64,000 bases of DNA from Mesorhizobium loti (GTDB taxonomy: Bacteria; Pseudomonadota; Alphaproteobacteria; Rhizobiales; Rhizobiaceae): contig CP050293.1 in the NCBI GenBank assembly GCA_014189435.1, positions 4,779,001 to 4,843,000 on the forward strand. Reading direction: 5' to 3'. Shown here piece by piece: positions 52,990 to 62,647 of the stretch. The translations under genes were made by a program, and so were the position numbers. The notes below the pieces were generated by a model. It saw only the letters and a program-made list of their open reading frames with translations, had not been told where the DNA came from and did no database searches. Position 1 is the stretch's first letter; each line of letters opens with the position of its first letter.

Positions 52990-54336
52990 TTACAGCGATG
53001 GTCCCAACCGGATCGGGCTGCCGTCGCTGAAACGGGATTGACGGAACCTGTGGAGATTGTGCCCGGTCTCGTTGCCCTGGATCAGATCGGACAGGATGCG
53101 GCCCATTCCGGGTCCTATGCCGAAGCCGTGGCCACTCATCCCGGTCGCGACAACGAGGCCCGGGATCGCAGCGGCGCGATCGACGATAGGCACGACATCC
53201 GGCATCGCATCGATCATGCCCGCCCAGCTCGCCTTGATCGGCACTGTCTTGAACTGCGGGAAAAGCTCCCTGAACCCGCTGTCGATGGCGCGGAGCGCCG
53301 AGGCCTCGGGAGCGGGATTGAGGACGCGCATCCGTTCGAACGGGGTTTCCTTGTCAGCGTCCCATGTTCGCGGGGTTGACCAGGCGTCCGGATATCCGCG
53401 CGGCGCGGCCGGCAGGTAGCGTGTGCCAAGGGGATTGGCCATCAGGGCGCTGACATATTTGCCCGCATGGCGAAATGCGTCCGGCCCTATGTAGAGTTGG
53501 TTGCTGCCTCCCGATGCGAGCGTGTACCCGCCATCCTGCCTGCGCCGGAAAGCGATGTGTTCGTCCGCGGCGGCACCGGCGTGGATTTCCGCCATCGGCG
53601 CTGTCGCGGCGACGGTCGCCCTGACGCTGAGCTGCGGAATCGAGATGCCGTGCGCGCGCAGGAAGAGCGACGTCCAGGCGCCGCTGGCGACGAGGACGCT
53701 CGAGGTGGCGATGTGGCCCCGCTCGGTCCAGACGCCGCTGATCCGCCCCGCCGAGATATCGAGCATACGCGCCGCACAATTCTCGATGATCGTGACCCCT
53801 TGCCGGGCGGCCAGGCGAGCGATCGCGGGCACGGCGACCCAAGGCTCGGCGCGCATGTCCGATGGGGTGGTCATGGCGCCTTTGAACGGTTGCGACATGG
53901 CCGGGATCAGGCTTGCCGTCTCACCTCGGTCGAGGAGACGCGTGTCGACGCCATGAGCCTGGGCGATCTTCAGGAATTTCGCGAAACCGGCCATCTTCTT
54001 GTCTGTCCGCGCAAGATAGGTAACGCCCGTCTGCTTCAGCCCTATGTCCTCGCCGCACTCCTCGGCCAGTTGCCGCCAGAGGCGCTGCGCCTCGATCACG
54101 ATCGGCAGTTCGTCGGCATCGCGGCCCTGTTGCCGGATCCAGCCCCAATTTCGCGAGGATTGCTCGGCGGCGATGCGTCCCTTTTCCAGAAGCGTCACCG
54201 AGATGTTGCGGCGCGCCAGGAACAGTGCCGTGGTCACGCCAATGACGCCGCCGCCGATGATCACGACTTCCGAGGTCTTCGGCAGCGGCTCTTGAAACTG
54301 GATTGGAGTGGATTCGGTGAAGGGGAAGATTGTCAA
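52990..54336 (-). CDS. FAD-dependent amino-acid/amine oxidoreductase (DAO family)
   Basis: A 448-residue flavoprotein with a dinucleotide-binding motif VVIIGGGVIGVTTALFLARR (GGGVIG at residues 28-33) and the DadA/glycine-oxidase-type layout: RNWGWIRQQGRD near residue 65, VASGAWTSLFLRAHG, and the C-terminal ATGMSGHGFGIGPGMGR. It would oxidise a D-amino acid, glycine derivative or secondary amine. It converges with the GatZ gene and has no obvious partner. The substrate is unknown. Confidence 0.88.
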   Translation of the reverse strand: MTIFPFTESTPIQFQEPLPKTSEVVIIGGGVIGVTTALFLARRNISVTLLEKGRIAAEQSSRNWGWIRQQGRDADELPIVIEAQRLWRQLAEECGEDIGLKQTGVTYLARTDKKMAGFAKFLKIAQAHGVDTRLLDRGETASLIPAMSQPFKGAMTTPSDMRAEPWVAVPAIARLAARQGVTIIENCAARMLDISAGRISGVWTERGHIATSSVLVASGAWTSLFLRAHGISIPQLSVRATVAATAPMAEIHAGAAADEHIAFRRRQDGGYTLASGGSNQLYIGPDAFRHAGKYVSALMANPLGTRYLPAAPRGYPDAWSTPRTWDADKETPFERMRVLNPAPEASALRAIDSGFRELFPQFKTVPIKASWAGMIDAMPDVVPIVDRAAAIPGLVVATGMSGHGFGIGPGMGRILSDLIQGNETGHNLHRFRQSRFSDGSPIRLGPSL

Positions 54337-54847
54337 AGAGCACTGTCCCTATTGGCACGCTACGGCGGTATCCGGTCTACAGACCTGTCTTGGCAGTTAG
54401 GTCCGGCCGCTTCCGTGAAATGTCGGCGCCGCTTGAGGAGATTGATAGCAGCTACGGCCAGGTCGACCTTGAGAATCTACGCGCCAATGCAATGAAATCG
54501 ACTGCCATTGAAACATCCCGCGCCAAAAGGCCCCGAAAGCTCCGCTTTCGGAATGGGCTCGACAAACGTGCGATACGACATTTGGCAACTGGATGTCGCC
54601 TCGACGGAGGTCGTACCTGTGTCGATGATCAAATCTGATGGTGCCGTTGGCTGGGATCGACATCTTGTGCAAGATATTGTTTTATTGTCTTTTTTCTATT
54701 TCACAGCTCGATTTGCATCACAATAGGCAGCCCAAATTTGGCGCCGATTGTGAGCGCAATCATGGTGGAGTGCACCTGGATTTCCCTCACGATACGATCG
54801 ATGATTACGGCCAACAGGCCAACGCGACGGCAATTGACGCCGGATGG
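54337..54847. other. 511-base non-coding gap with one hairpin
   Basis: No believable gene is visible. The promoter of the FAD oxidoreductase should lie at the left end (minus strand). A stem CCGAAAGC-TCC-GCTTTCGG (54533-54551) is followed on the minus strand by GGCCTTTT, so it may terminate the minus-strand amide operon about 300 bases after its last gene. The remainder is unremarkable. Confidence 0.5.
54533..54551 (-). terminator. Possible terminator of the amide operon
   Basis: A perfect 8-bp stem with loop of three bases, followed on the minus strand by GGCCTTTTGG. It is the only terminator-like structure after the VWA-protein gene. The weak T-tract and the long distance from the stop codon lower confidence. 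Confidence 0.3.
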
Positions 54848-57106
54848 TCATCTGCCAAGCATCAAATAGAGTCTGGGCAGCAGCACCGTTAACCGCTCGA
54901 CCGTGGCGATGCTAAAAGCATTCTTGCGGCCGAAGATACGGTCGAGAGGAGCCTCGGCGCTGGAATCGAGGCCGACACAAAACGTATTGATGCCTTGTCG
55001 ACTGGCGCTTTGTACCGCCTTGCGTGCGTCTTCAACCAGATAGCGATGGTCATCGACGTCGATGTCTGATGGCTCGCCATCGGTGACGACCAAAAGCAGG
55101 CGCCTGTAGCTGCGCTGGCCAGCGAGGTCGGCACCGGCATGCCGTATCGCTGCGCCGAGGCGGGTCGAGAAGCTGCTTTGCAGGCCCGCCAGCCGGGCCT
55201 CAACGAGGCCGTCGTATGGCTGGCTGAAATCCTTGATCCTGACGTAACGCACATCCTCACGCCGATCCGAGCAGAATGCCGCGATGGCAAAGGGGTCACC
55301 GAGGCCGGACATGGCCTGTGACAGTAGAGCGGCGGCCTGACATTCGACTTCGAGCACGGTCTGCTTTCCATCTCGAACGCGTTCGCTGGTGGATTGAGAA
55401 ACATCTAGCAGCAACAATACCGAAAGGTCGCGGCTGCGGCGCTCATAGCTGCCGTGGATGCGTGGGCTCGGTGGCTCGCCGATGCGACGCGCGATCGCCG
55501 CGTCGATACAGGCATCGATATCGAGAAACTCACCTTCCGATTGTCGTCGCAGCCGCTCGGCGCGGCTGACCCGAGCCGAGCGGATCAGCGCCGTCAGCCG
55601 GTTGGCTAAGTCGGCACGCTGTTCGCGCAACCGGATGATCCGCTCGGCATCAGGGCTGGCATTCGCCAGGTATTCCTTGACCGAAGTCCAATCCGGCTGC
55701 TCGCGGCCGGTCACACAATCGAATTCCGGATAGCGTGCCACCAGCACACCGTCCAAAGGCACCTCTTCCACCTCGATCCAGCCTGCATCCCCATCCGACC
55801 CACTCTCGGATTCGACGCGGTCGGGACGGTCATCATTCTTCTCCTGGCGGATCCGCGCGGTCGACAGAACCTGCTCGGCATCCTCAGGCTGCTGATCATC
55901 GTCGCCGAAATCCCAAAGACCAAGATTGTCGTCGCGATATGGCGGCTGCACGACATAATTCCTGGCATCGAACTGAACCCGCATCTGGCCGAGATCGTTG
56001 CCGAGGAGATTGCCGATCCGGCGGCTGAACTGCTGATCGTGCCAATCTTGTCTCGAAGCGAAGAAGGCGTCGCGGCCTTTGGTGACCCAGGGATTCTGGT
56101 CTTCATAAGATGCATCGACGAGCGCGCGGGCAAGCCGGGCGAAAAGCGCTGGTGCGGTCAAGGCGGTGGAAGGGTGCGCCGTGTGAAATGGCAGGAACAG
56201 CCGTGCCAATCCTGGCAGTTCGCTCATGGCCAGTTGTTCGACACGGGCATCTTCGATCAGCGACACCAGCGCGATCTGTGCCGGCTTGAGGCCGCCAACG
56301 GGAAAGCGCTCACGGGTAAAGCGCAGATGCGCGCCGATATGGGCCACCGCAGCCCGGTAGAGCTGCTCGCTGTCGGCAGGTTGAAAGCCAGGGAAGGATG
56401 AGGGCAAACGCACCACATTGCCATCGAACCCAGCCCTGCGCCGTGCCTGCTCGGGGGCGTTGGCTGGCGTGTCGCGCAACGGCGGCGTATCGCCCCACAG
56501 AGCCGTGAGGAATGGCCTCAGGCGCGGCTCCATGTCGGCAAAGCCGATCTGGCCGCTGGTCCGCTGCAACCATCGAATGGCTGAGGAATCCTCCAGCCTG
56601 AAAAAGCGCTGCCGCCTCTGCGGATCGCCTTCAGCCGTCCGTATACCGATGCGCACCCATGATTCCAGCCCGTCGAGGCCGGCCTGGTCCAGCAATCGCG
56701 ACATCTGGCCAAGCAGCAAGGACACCGATTCCGGTGCGCTCACGCTGCTGTATTCGATCAGGCGCAGCCAGCGCGGGAACTGGCCTTCTCCCAGTATCCT
56801 TGCGGCGGCGATTGCCTGTTCAGGCAGCAGAGCCGCCGCTGTTCGCCCAGATCGAATGGCCAGGCTGGAGACGAGATCGGCCACATCGATCGCCATCTGC
56901 GGCGACACAAGCCTGGATATTTCGGGCGAGTAACGGATGTAGGCGTCAGTCACGGCATCGCCGTAGCCGGCGCCGGTCAGGCGGCGACAGGCGCGTATCC
57001 AGGCCGGATGCAAGTCGCCGGGAAAGGCATCGCGCACCTGCAGTCTCAGCGCCTCCTCATGGGCAGCGTCGCGCCGCGCCGGCCCCTGCATTCGATCCGT
57101 CATCAC
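54848..57106 (-). CDS. NorD/CbbO-type VWA-domain protein
   Basis: A 752-residue protein of the NorD/CbbO family with a C-terminal von Willebrand A domain (residues about 560-752). The MIDAS motif is DVSQS (Asp568, Ser570, Ser572) with a later TDGEPS. The N-terminal ~500 residues are the helical CbbO-like part, with an acidic stretch (GDDDQQPEDAEQ; SESGSDGDAG) about residues 400-440. With a CbbQ/NorQ AAA+ partner it forms an activase-type complex that remodels a target enzyme, such as Rubisco or nitric-oxide reductase. Here the natural target would be the co-encoded amidase or transporter, as neither Rubisco nor NOR is present. Confidence 0.87.
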   Translation of the reverse strand: MMTDRMQGPARRDAAHEEALRLQVRDAFPGDLHPAWIRACRRLTGAGYGDAVTDAYIRYSPEISRLVSPQMAIDVADLVSSLAIRSGRTAAALLPEQAIAAARILGEGQFPRWLRLIEYSSVSAPESVSLLLGQMSRLLDQAGLDGLESWVRIGIRTAEGDPQRRQRFFRLEDSSAIRWLQRTSGQIGFADMEPRLRPFLTALWGDTPPLRDTPANAPEQARRRAGFDGNVVRLPSSFPGFQPADSEQLYRAAVAHIGAHLRFTRERFPVGGLKPAQIALVSLIEDARVEQLAMSELPGLARLFLPFHTAHPSTALTAPALFARLARALVDASYEDQNPWVTKGRDAFFASRQDWHDQQFSRRIGNLLGNDLGQMRVQFDARNYVVQPPYRDDNLGLWDFGDDDQQPEDAEQVLSTARIRQEKNDDRPDRVESESGSDGDAGWIEVEEVPLDGVLVARYPEFDCVTGREQPDWTSVKEYLANASPDAERIIRLREQRADLANRLTALIRSARVSRAERLRRQSEGEFLDIDACIDAAIARRIGEPPSPRIHGSYERRSRDLSVLLLLDVSQSTSERVRDGKQTVLEVECQAAALLSQAMSGLGDPFAIAAFCSDRREDVRYVRIKDFSQPYDGLVEARLAGLQSSFSTRLGAAIRHAGADLAGQRSYRRLLLVVTDGEPSDIDVDDHRYLVEDARKAVQSASRQGINTFCVGLDSSAEAPLDRIFGRKNAFSIATVERLTVLLPRLYLMLGR

Positions 57107-57108
57107 GG

Positions 57109-57969
57109 TCAGATACAGGCAGCGACAGCGGACTTCAGCGCGTCGCGCATATCGGGATCGTCGGTGATCGGCAGCACCAGGGCGACTTCGCAGGCCTGTT
57201 CGATGGCAATGCCGCGGCGCGCGAGCAAACCCGCGTTGATGAGCATGCGGGTGGAGGCGCCCTCCTCCAGGCCGTGTCCCTTGAGATTGCGCGCGCGATG
57301 ACCGATCCGCACAAGCGTCCGGGCCAGCTCTCGGTCGACACCGGACTCGGTCGCGACAATCTCCGTTTCTATCGCTTCGTCCGGATAGGAGAAGGCTATG
57401 GCAGCGAAACGCTGCTTGGTCGATTCCTTCAGATCCTTGAGCACGCTTTGGTAGCCGGGATTGTAGGAGATGATGAGGTGGAAGTCGGGATGCGCCTTCA
57501 GCACCTCGTTTTTCTTTTCGAGTGAGAGGATACGGCGGTCATCCGTCAGCGAATGGATGACGACCGTGGTGTCCTGGCGGGCTTCGACGATCTCATCGAG
57601 ATAACAAATGGCGCCCGCGCGAACGGCCAAAGTCAGCGGCCCGTCATGCCAGACCGTGCCGTCCGCATCGAGCAGGTAGCGTCCGACAAGGTCGGAGGCC
57701 GTCATGTCCTCATGACAGGACACCGTGATGAGCGGGCGCCCAAGCCGCCATGCCATGTGCTCGGCGAAGCGTGTCTTGCCGCAGCCTGTCGGGCCTTTCA
57801 GCATCACGGGCATGCGAGACGCGAAGGCCGCCTCGAAAAGCGCCACTTCGTTGCCAACGGGCCGGAAATAGGGTTCGGCGGGGATGCGAAAATCTTTCAA
57901 CGCATCGTCCTGCACCGCGCGCTTTGCCGCGGATCCCGTCCCTTGGTCCATTTCAATCTCCAGATGCAC
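57109..57969 (-). CDS. CbbQ/NorQ-family MoxR AAA+ ATPase
   Basis: A 286-residue MoxR-type AAA+ ATPase. Walker A GPTGCGKT is at residues 59-66, Walker B AICYLDEIVEA about 118-128, sensor FHLIISYNPGYQ, and a CbbQ_C-type C-terminal helical domain. It works with the VWA protein, whose start is two bases beyond its stop. An in-frame ATG at 57951 (MDQGTGS) is an alternative start. It lies between amiE and the VWA gene. In Pseudomonas the ami operon also carries an ATPase gene (amiB), which supports a shared role. Confidence 0.88.
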   Translation of the reverse strand: MHLEIEMDQGTGSAAKRAVQDDALKDFRIPAEPYFRPVGNEVALFEAAFASRMPVMLKGPTGCGKTRFAEHMAWRLGRPLITVSCHEDMTASDLVGRYLLDADGTVWHDGPLTLAVRAGAICYLDEIVEARQDTTVVIHSLTDDRRILSLEKKNEVLKAHPDFHLIISYNPGYQSVLKDLKESTKQRFAAIAFSYPDEAIETEIVATESGVDRELARTLVRIGHRARNLKGHGLEEGASTRMLINAGLLARRGIAIEQACEVALVLPITDDPDMRDALKSAVAACI

Positions 57970-58040
57970 AGTGCCGAGCGGCTCGGATAAAGGTGCGCCG
58001 CGACACCTCGCATGCCGCGGCGCTTGGGAGGAGCCATCGC

Positions 58041-59078
58041 TCAGCGATGAGCTGCCACCTTGTTGGGAATGCCTTCAATCGGGCTTTCGGGCGTGCCGAC
58101 AGTCTGCCTCGTCAGCGCCTCGACCTTTTCGCGAGTGCCTTCCGGATCGGTGATCCACTGCCTGTAGAAATTGAACGGACATACGGCGTGCCCGCGCGTG
58201 TCGTCGCCGGAGTTTATGAGGCCGGTGTAGCCACGATGCAGCAGTTTGAAGATATGATTCTGCGACTGCATGTTCTTGCGCGCATCGCGCAGCAGCGAGG
58301 TCGACAACTGCCCGTACTGGATGCCGTTCTCTTCGGTGCCGCACTCGCCCAGTGTGCGCCCGTCGAAGCCGATGATCGCCGAGTGACCAAAATACGAATA
58401 GACGCCATCGAAGCCGGCCGCGTTGGCGACGGCGACGTAGACGTTGTTCGCCCAGGCCATCGATTTGGAAATCAGGATTTGCTGTTCCTTGGCGGGATAC
58501 ATGTAGCCCTGGCAGCGAATGATCAGCTCCGCCCCTCGCATGGCGCAGTCGCGCCATATTTCGGGATAGTTGCCGTCGTCGCAGATGATGAGGCTGATCT
58601 TCATGCCCTTGGGACCGTCGGAGACATAGGTGCAGTCGCCGGGATACCAGCCCTCGATCGGCACCCAAGGCATGATCTTGCGGTACTTCTGCACGATCTC
58701 GCCCTTGTCGTTCATCAGGATCAGCGTGTTGTAGGGCGCCTTGTTGGGATGCTCCTCGTGTCGCTCGCCGGTGATCGAGAAGACGCCCCAGACACGGGCC
58801 TTCTTGCAGGCTTCCGCGAAGATCTGGGTCTCCTCGCCAGGGATGGACGAAGCGGTCTCGTACATCTCCTTCTGGTCGTACATGATGCCGTGGGTGGAAT
58901 ATTCGGGGAAGATGACGAGATCCATGCCGGGCAGCCCGGTCTTCATCCCTTCGACCATCTTGGCAATGTTGCCGGCGTTGGCCAGCACCTCCTCGCGCGT
59001 ATGCAGACGGGGCATCTTGTAGTTGACGACGGCAACGCCAACCGTGTCGTTGCTGCTCGAAATATCGCCGTGATACAT
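58041..59078 (-). CDS. amiE: Aliphatic amidase AmiE
   Basis: A 345-residue nitrilase-superfamily amidase of the AmiE type, which hydrolyses short-chain aliphatic amides (acetamide, propionamide) to carboxylate and ammonia. The catalytic residues are at the same numbers as in the Pseudomonas enzyme: Glu59 (IFPEYSTHG), Lys134 (KYRKIMPW), Glu142 (PIEGWYPGD) and Cys166 ([13 protein letters not shown]). The start at 59078 gives the normal family length; the upstream open frame is non-homologous. It lies downstream of an amide/urea-type ABC transporter, so import and hydrolysis are co-expressed. Confidence 0.96.
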   Translation of the reverse strand: MYHGDISSSNDTVGVAVVNYKMPRLHTREEVLANAGNIAKMVEGMKTGLPGMDLVIFPEYSTHGIMYDQKEMYETASSIPGEETQIFAEACKKARVWGVFSITGERHEEHPNKAPYNTLILMNDKGEIVQKYRKIMPWVPIEGWYPGDCTYVSDGPKGMKISLIICDDGNYPEIWRDCAMRGAELIIRCQGYMYPAKEQQILISKSMAWANNVYVAVANAAGFDGVYSYFGHSAIIGFDGRTLGECGTEENGIQYGQLSTSLLRDARKNMQSQNHIFKLLHRGYTGLINSGDDTRGHAVCPFNFYRQWITDPEGTREKVEALTRQTVGTPESPIEGIPNKVAAHR

Positions 59079-59110
59079 TTCGTAGTCCTCCTGGGTTTGC
59101 CGGTGTCCGT

Positions 59111-59806
59111 CTAGACAACCAGATGCTGGTGGATCATGTCGTCGCTGAGCTCGGCGATCGGACCACCGACCGCCACGCTGCCTCGGTTGAGGATGGCGAA
59201 GTGTCGCGACGCGCGCCGCGCGAACGCGATGTTCTGTTCGACAAGGACGATCGTCAGGCCCTGCTTGCGGTTGAGGTCGATCAACACGTCTTCGATCTGC
59301 GCCACGATGTTGGGCTGGATGCCTTCGGTCGGCTCGTCGAGCAGCATGATCTTGGGCTGCGACAGCAGCGCGCGCGCAATAGCGAGCTGCTGCTGCTGGC
59401 CGCCCGAAAGATTGCCGCCGCGCCGGCCGAGAAATTCCTTGAGGATGGGGAAGAGTTCCAGCACCCATTCGGCGATGCGGCCGCCGCCATCCTTGGCGGC
59501 AAAGGTGCCGACCATGAGGTTCTCCCGCACCGTGAAGGCAGGCAGGATGCCACGGCCCTGCGGCACGTAGCCGACGCCGGCCAGCGCGCGCTTGTGGGTG
59601 GGCTGATCAACCAGTTCCTCGCCGTCGAGCCGGATCGAACCGGTGGTGCGGCTCATCAGCCCAAGGATGGTGCGCAGGAGCGTGGTTTTGCCGACGCCGT
59701 TGCGGCCAAGCACCGAGAAGAAATCGCCGGCCTCGACATTCATCGATACGGATTGAAGGGCGCGGCTACGGCCGTAGAAGCCGTCGACATTGGCAAGCTC
59801 AAGCAT
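59111..59806 (-). CDS. Amide/urea ABC transporter ATPase (UrtE/LivF-like)
   Basis: A 231-residue ATPase: Walker [10 protein letters not shown] (residues about 34-42), [18 protein letters not shown], signature [15 protein letters not shown], Walker [16 protein letters not shown]. The QGR and EGIQP wording is characteristic of UrtE/FmdF-type subunits. The ATG at 59806 overlaps the end of the UrtD-like gene by eight bases. Confidence 0.93.
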   Translation of the reverse strand: MLELANVDGFYGRSRALQSVSMNVEAGDFFSVLGRNGVGKTTLLRTILGLMSRTTGSIRLDGEELVDQPTHKRALAGVGYVPQGRGILPAFTVRENLMVGTFAAKDGGGRIAEWVLELFPILKEFLGRRGGNLSGGQQQQLAIARALLSQPKIMLLDEPTEGIQPNIVAQIEDVLIDLNRKQGLTIVLVEQNIAFARRASRHFAILNRGSVAVGGPIAELSDDMIHQHLVV

Positions 59807-60560
59807 GGCCGATCCCTCCTGAGCCGAGATAGGCGTCACGCACCGCCTGGTCGGCTTCGATCTCGCCAATCGTTCCTTCGGCAAGCAGTTTGCCCTGGTG
59901 CATGACGGAGATGGTCTGGGCGATGTCACGCACGAAGCCCATGTCGTGTTCGACAACGATCAGCGTGTGTTTGCCGCGCAAACCGCAGAACAGTTCCGCG
60001 GTTTTCTTCGTCTCCTGCTGGGTCATGCCGGCAGTCGGCTCGTCCATCAGGATCAGCAGGGGATTTTGCGCGAGGATCAGCGCGATCTCGAGCCATTGGG
60101 TCTGGCCATGAGAAAGATGCGCGGCCGGCGTCTTGAGGTCGTCTTCGAGACCGACAAGTTTCGCCAACCTTTCGATCTCCGCTCTGTCATCGCCCTGCCC
60201 GAAGCTGAACAGGTTCGACAGCACGCCAGGGCGCGCCGAGCGACCGATATGCAAATTGTCCCATACGCTGAAGTCACGAAAGACGCTCGGCACCTGGAAC
60301 TTGCGGCCGATGCCGGCACGGGCGATGGCGTGTTCGCTCAGGCGATGAATGGGCTTGTCCTGGAAGCGCACCGCGCCGGAAGCAAGCCGCGTCTTGCCGC
60401 AGATCAGATCGAGCGCGGTTGTCTTGCCGGCGCCGTTGGGCCCGATGAGACAGCGCAGTTCGCCCTGGCCAACGCGCAGCGTGAGGTCGGAGACGGCAAC
60501 AAATCCGCTGAAGGAAACCCTTGCCTGGTCGATGACGAGCTGTGGGCTGGCCGTGTTCAT
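59799..60560 (-). CDS. Amide/urea ABC transporter ATPase (UrtD/LivG-like)
   Basis: A 253-residue ATPase: Walker A GPNGAGKTT, signature LSHGQTQWLEIALIL (the SHGQ form typical of UrtD), Walker B LLILMDEPTAGMT. It pairs with the UrtE-like subunit. Its start overlaps the stop of the permease gene by four bases. Confidence 0.93.
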   Translation of the reverse strand: MNTASPQLVIDQARVSFSGFVAVSDLTLRVGQGELRCLIGPNGAGKTTALDLICGKTRLASGAVRFQDKPIHRLSEHAIARAGIGRKFQVPSVFRDFSVWDNLHIGRSARPGVLSNLFSFGQGDDRAEIERLAKLVGLEDDLKTPAAHLSHGQTQWLEIALILAQNPLLILMDEPTAGMTQQETKKTAELFCGLRGKHTLIVVEHDMGFVRDIAQTISVMHQGKLLAEGTIGEIEADQAVRDAYLGSGGIGHA

Positions 60561-61684
60561 GGCAAGCTCTCCAGATGGCGGGCTGTGCCGACGGCGTCGG
60601 CGCGCTTCGACCGCCGTCGGGCAAGAACACGCCGGCGCTCGAAACGTCCGGCGATGGTCTCGACGGCACCGGCGATGCCCTTCGGCAGGAACAGCACGAC
60701 AAGCACGAAGAGCAGCCCCATGATCAGCGTCCAGCTGTCGAGGAAAGTCTCAGATTCCGAGAGCGCGCCTTGCATGCCAGTCACAACCAGCGCGCCAAGC
60801 ATGGCGCCGAGAAGGCTCTGGCGGCCACCAACGGCGACCCAGATCACGACCGAGAGGGAGATCGGCACACCGAGGAAGGTCGGCGAGGCGAACTCCATCA
60901 CGATCGTGTAGAGCATGCCGGCAAGACCAGCGATGGCGCCAGAAACCGAGAAGATGAAGATCTTGTAGAGCGCGACGTCGTAACCGAAGAAGCGCACGCG
61001 ATCTTCCTCGTCGCGTATCGCCTGGACGATCAGGCCGGCCTTGCTCTTGGTGATCGCGAGGGCGACGAACAACGAGGCCGTCAGACAGATCGCGACCAGA
61101 TAATAGATCGCCGGGCCATAGGCATCGAAGGCAAAGCCGGCGACGTCGAACTGTGCGAGGTCGGTGATGCCATTGAAGCCACCGGTGTAGGCCTGCTGGT
61201 CAATGATGAGGAGCTGCACCACCACCATCGCCGCGAGCGTGGTGATCGCGGCATAGACGCCGGTGACCCGACCGCGAAACATGAACCAGCCAAGCAGCGC
61301 GGCAAACAGGACCGGTATCAGGATGCCGGCCGCAACGCCGAAGCTCATGGAATAGAATGGTTTCCAGAACCAGGGTAGCTCGGCGACATTGTTCCAGACC
61401 ATGAAGTCGGGCAGGCCGTCGGAACCGGTGTGGACCGGGATGGTCTTCAGCTTCAGCGCCATCGCCATGCAATAGGAGCCGAGCCCGAAGGTGGTGGCCT
61501 GACCGAGATTCAGGATGCCGGCATAGCCCCAAGACAAGCTGAGCGCTATGGCCAGCATGCCGAGCACGAGATAGCGGGCGTATTTGTTGAGCAGGAAGGC
61601 GTCGTCGAGAAACAACGGTACCAGGAGGATTGCCAGGCACACCACTGCATAGATCGCGATCTCGGTTTTCGTCTTGCCGGACAC
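60557..61684 (-). CDS. Amide/urea ABC transporter permease (UrtC/LivM-like)
   Basis: A 375-residue permease with about ten membrane helices, including GMLAIALSLSWGYAGILNLGQ, the LivM-type signature, and GGRQSLLGAMLGALVV. The tail from about residue 345 is arginine-rich. I place the start at a GTG at 61684 because AGGGAA lies upstream and the hydrophobic part begins ten residues later; an ATG at 61867 would overlap the previous gene deeply and give unlikely sequence. Confidence 0.9.
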   Translation of the reverse strand: MSGKTKTEIAIYAVVCLAILLVPLFLDDAFLLNKYARYLVLGMLAIALSLSWGYAGILNLGQATTFGLGSYCMAMALKLKTIPVHTGSDGLPDFMVWNNVAELPWFWKPFYSMSFGVAAGILIPVLFAALLGWFMFRGRVTGVYAAITTLAAMVVVQLLIIDQQAYTGGFNGITDLAQFDVAGFAFDAYGPAIYYLVAICLTASLFVALAITKSKAGLIVQAIRDEEDRVRFFGYDVALYKIFIFSVSGAIAGLAGMLYTIVMEFASPTFLGVPISLSVVIWVAVGGRQSLLGAMLGALVVTGMQGALSESETFLDSWTLIMGLLFVLVVLFLPKGIAGAVETIAGRFERRRVLARRRSKRADAVGTARHLESLP

Positions 61685-61718
61685 TTTGCTGTTTCCCTGG
61701 ATTGAATTCTTGGGTGGC

Positions 61719-62588
61719 CTAAGTCCGCGCACGGGCTGTGAAGAGCCCCTGTGGCCGGAAACGGATGAGGGCGACGATGGCGACCAGGACCAGGGCCTTG
61801 GCGATCGTGTCGTTGGAGTAGAAGGCCAGGTAGCCGGACAGCTCGCCGAGGATGCCTGAACTCGCAAGCGTCCCCATCAGGCTTTGCGTGCCACCGAGCA
61901 CGACGACCATGAAGGCATCGACGACATAGGTGGTGCCCATTTCCGGTGACACGCTTTTAAGTGGGGAGACGAGCGCGCCGGCAAGGCCGGCCATTCCGGC
62001 TCCATAGGCGAAGGTCAGTCGATAAATGCGGGCCGTATTGATGCCGAAGCTGGAGGCGATCGCGCGGTTCTGGGTGATCGCCCGGAGCTTCAATCCAAAA
62101 TTCGTGTAGCGATAGATCACCCATGTCAGGCCAAAGAGAGCGAGTGCAACGAACAGGATGAACAGGCGGTAGGCAGAGTCCGTTGCGCCCAGGATTGTCA
62201 CGCTCTTTGACAGCGACTCCGGCATCTGCACGTAGCGAAGCTCGCCACCGACCACCAGGCGGACGGCTTGTTGTGCCATGACGCCGATGCCCCAGGTGGC
62301 CAGGATGGTGTCGAGCAGGCGATCGTAGAGACGGCTGATGACCAGCACTTCGACCAGCCATCCCACCAGGGCCATGATGAGGAAGATCGGCACCAGGCTC
62401 GCAAGCAGGCCCATGCCGAACTCGGTCTGGAGTGCCCAGGCGACATAGGCTCCGAGCATGACGAATTCGCCATGCGCCAGATTGATGACGCCGGTGACGC
62501 CATAGATGATGGCAAGGCCAAGCGCGACCAGCATCAGGATCGATGCGATGCTGAGGCCGGTCATGAGCTGTGATACGATGATGTCCAT
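61719..62588 (-). CDS. Amide/urea ABC transporter permease (UrtB/LivH-like)
   Basis: A 289-residue permease with about eight membrane helices. The LivH/UrtB motif ALGLAIIYGVTGVINLAHGEF is at about residues 20-40, followed by GINTARIYRLTFAYGAGMAGLAGAL. It pairs with the UrtC-like permease. The ATG at 62588 is used because the sequence upstream is non-homologous. A long hairpin precedes it. Confidence 0.93.
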   Translation of the reverse strand: MDIIVSQLMTGLSIASILMLVALGLAIIYGVTGVINLAHGEFVMLGAYVAWALQTEFGMGLLASLVPIFLIMALVGWLVEVLVISRLYDRLLDTILATWGIGVMAQQAVRLVVGGELRYVQMPESLSKSVTILGATDSAYRLFILFVALALFGLTWVIYRYTNFGLKLRAITQNRAIASSFGINTARIYRLTFAYGAGMAGLAGALVSPLKSVSPEMGTTYVVDAFMVVVLGGTQSLMGTLASSGILGELSGYLAFYSNDTIAKALVLVAIVALIRFRPQGLFTARART

Positions 62589-62602
62589 GGCACACCTTTC
62601 GA

Positions 62603-62638
62603 AAGGGATGCCGCGCTGGAGGCAGCGCCGCATCCCTT
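62603..62638 (-). repeat. 16-bp hairpin after the AmiC-like binding-protein gene
   Basis: AAGGGATGCCGCGCTG (62603-62618) pairs with its partner at 62623-62638 with a single mismatch around a 4-base loop. It lies between the binding-protein stop and the first permease start on the minus strand, overlapping the upstream side of the permease ribosome-binding site. It is the fourth post-binding-protein hairpin in the window. Confidence 0.6.
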
Positions 62639-62647
62639 CTTGCGGTC

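Noticed and set aside
54337..54847. A 102-codon frame in the gap right of the FAD oxidoreductase
   Set aside because: No ribosome-binding site, no hydrophobic or domain pattern, and it lies across the oxidoreductase promoter region.
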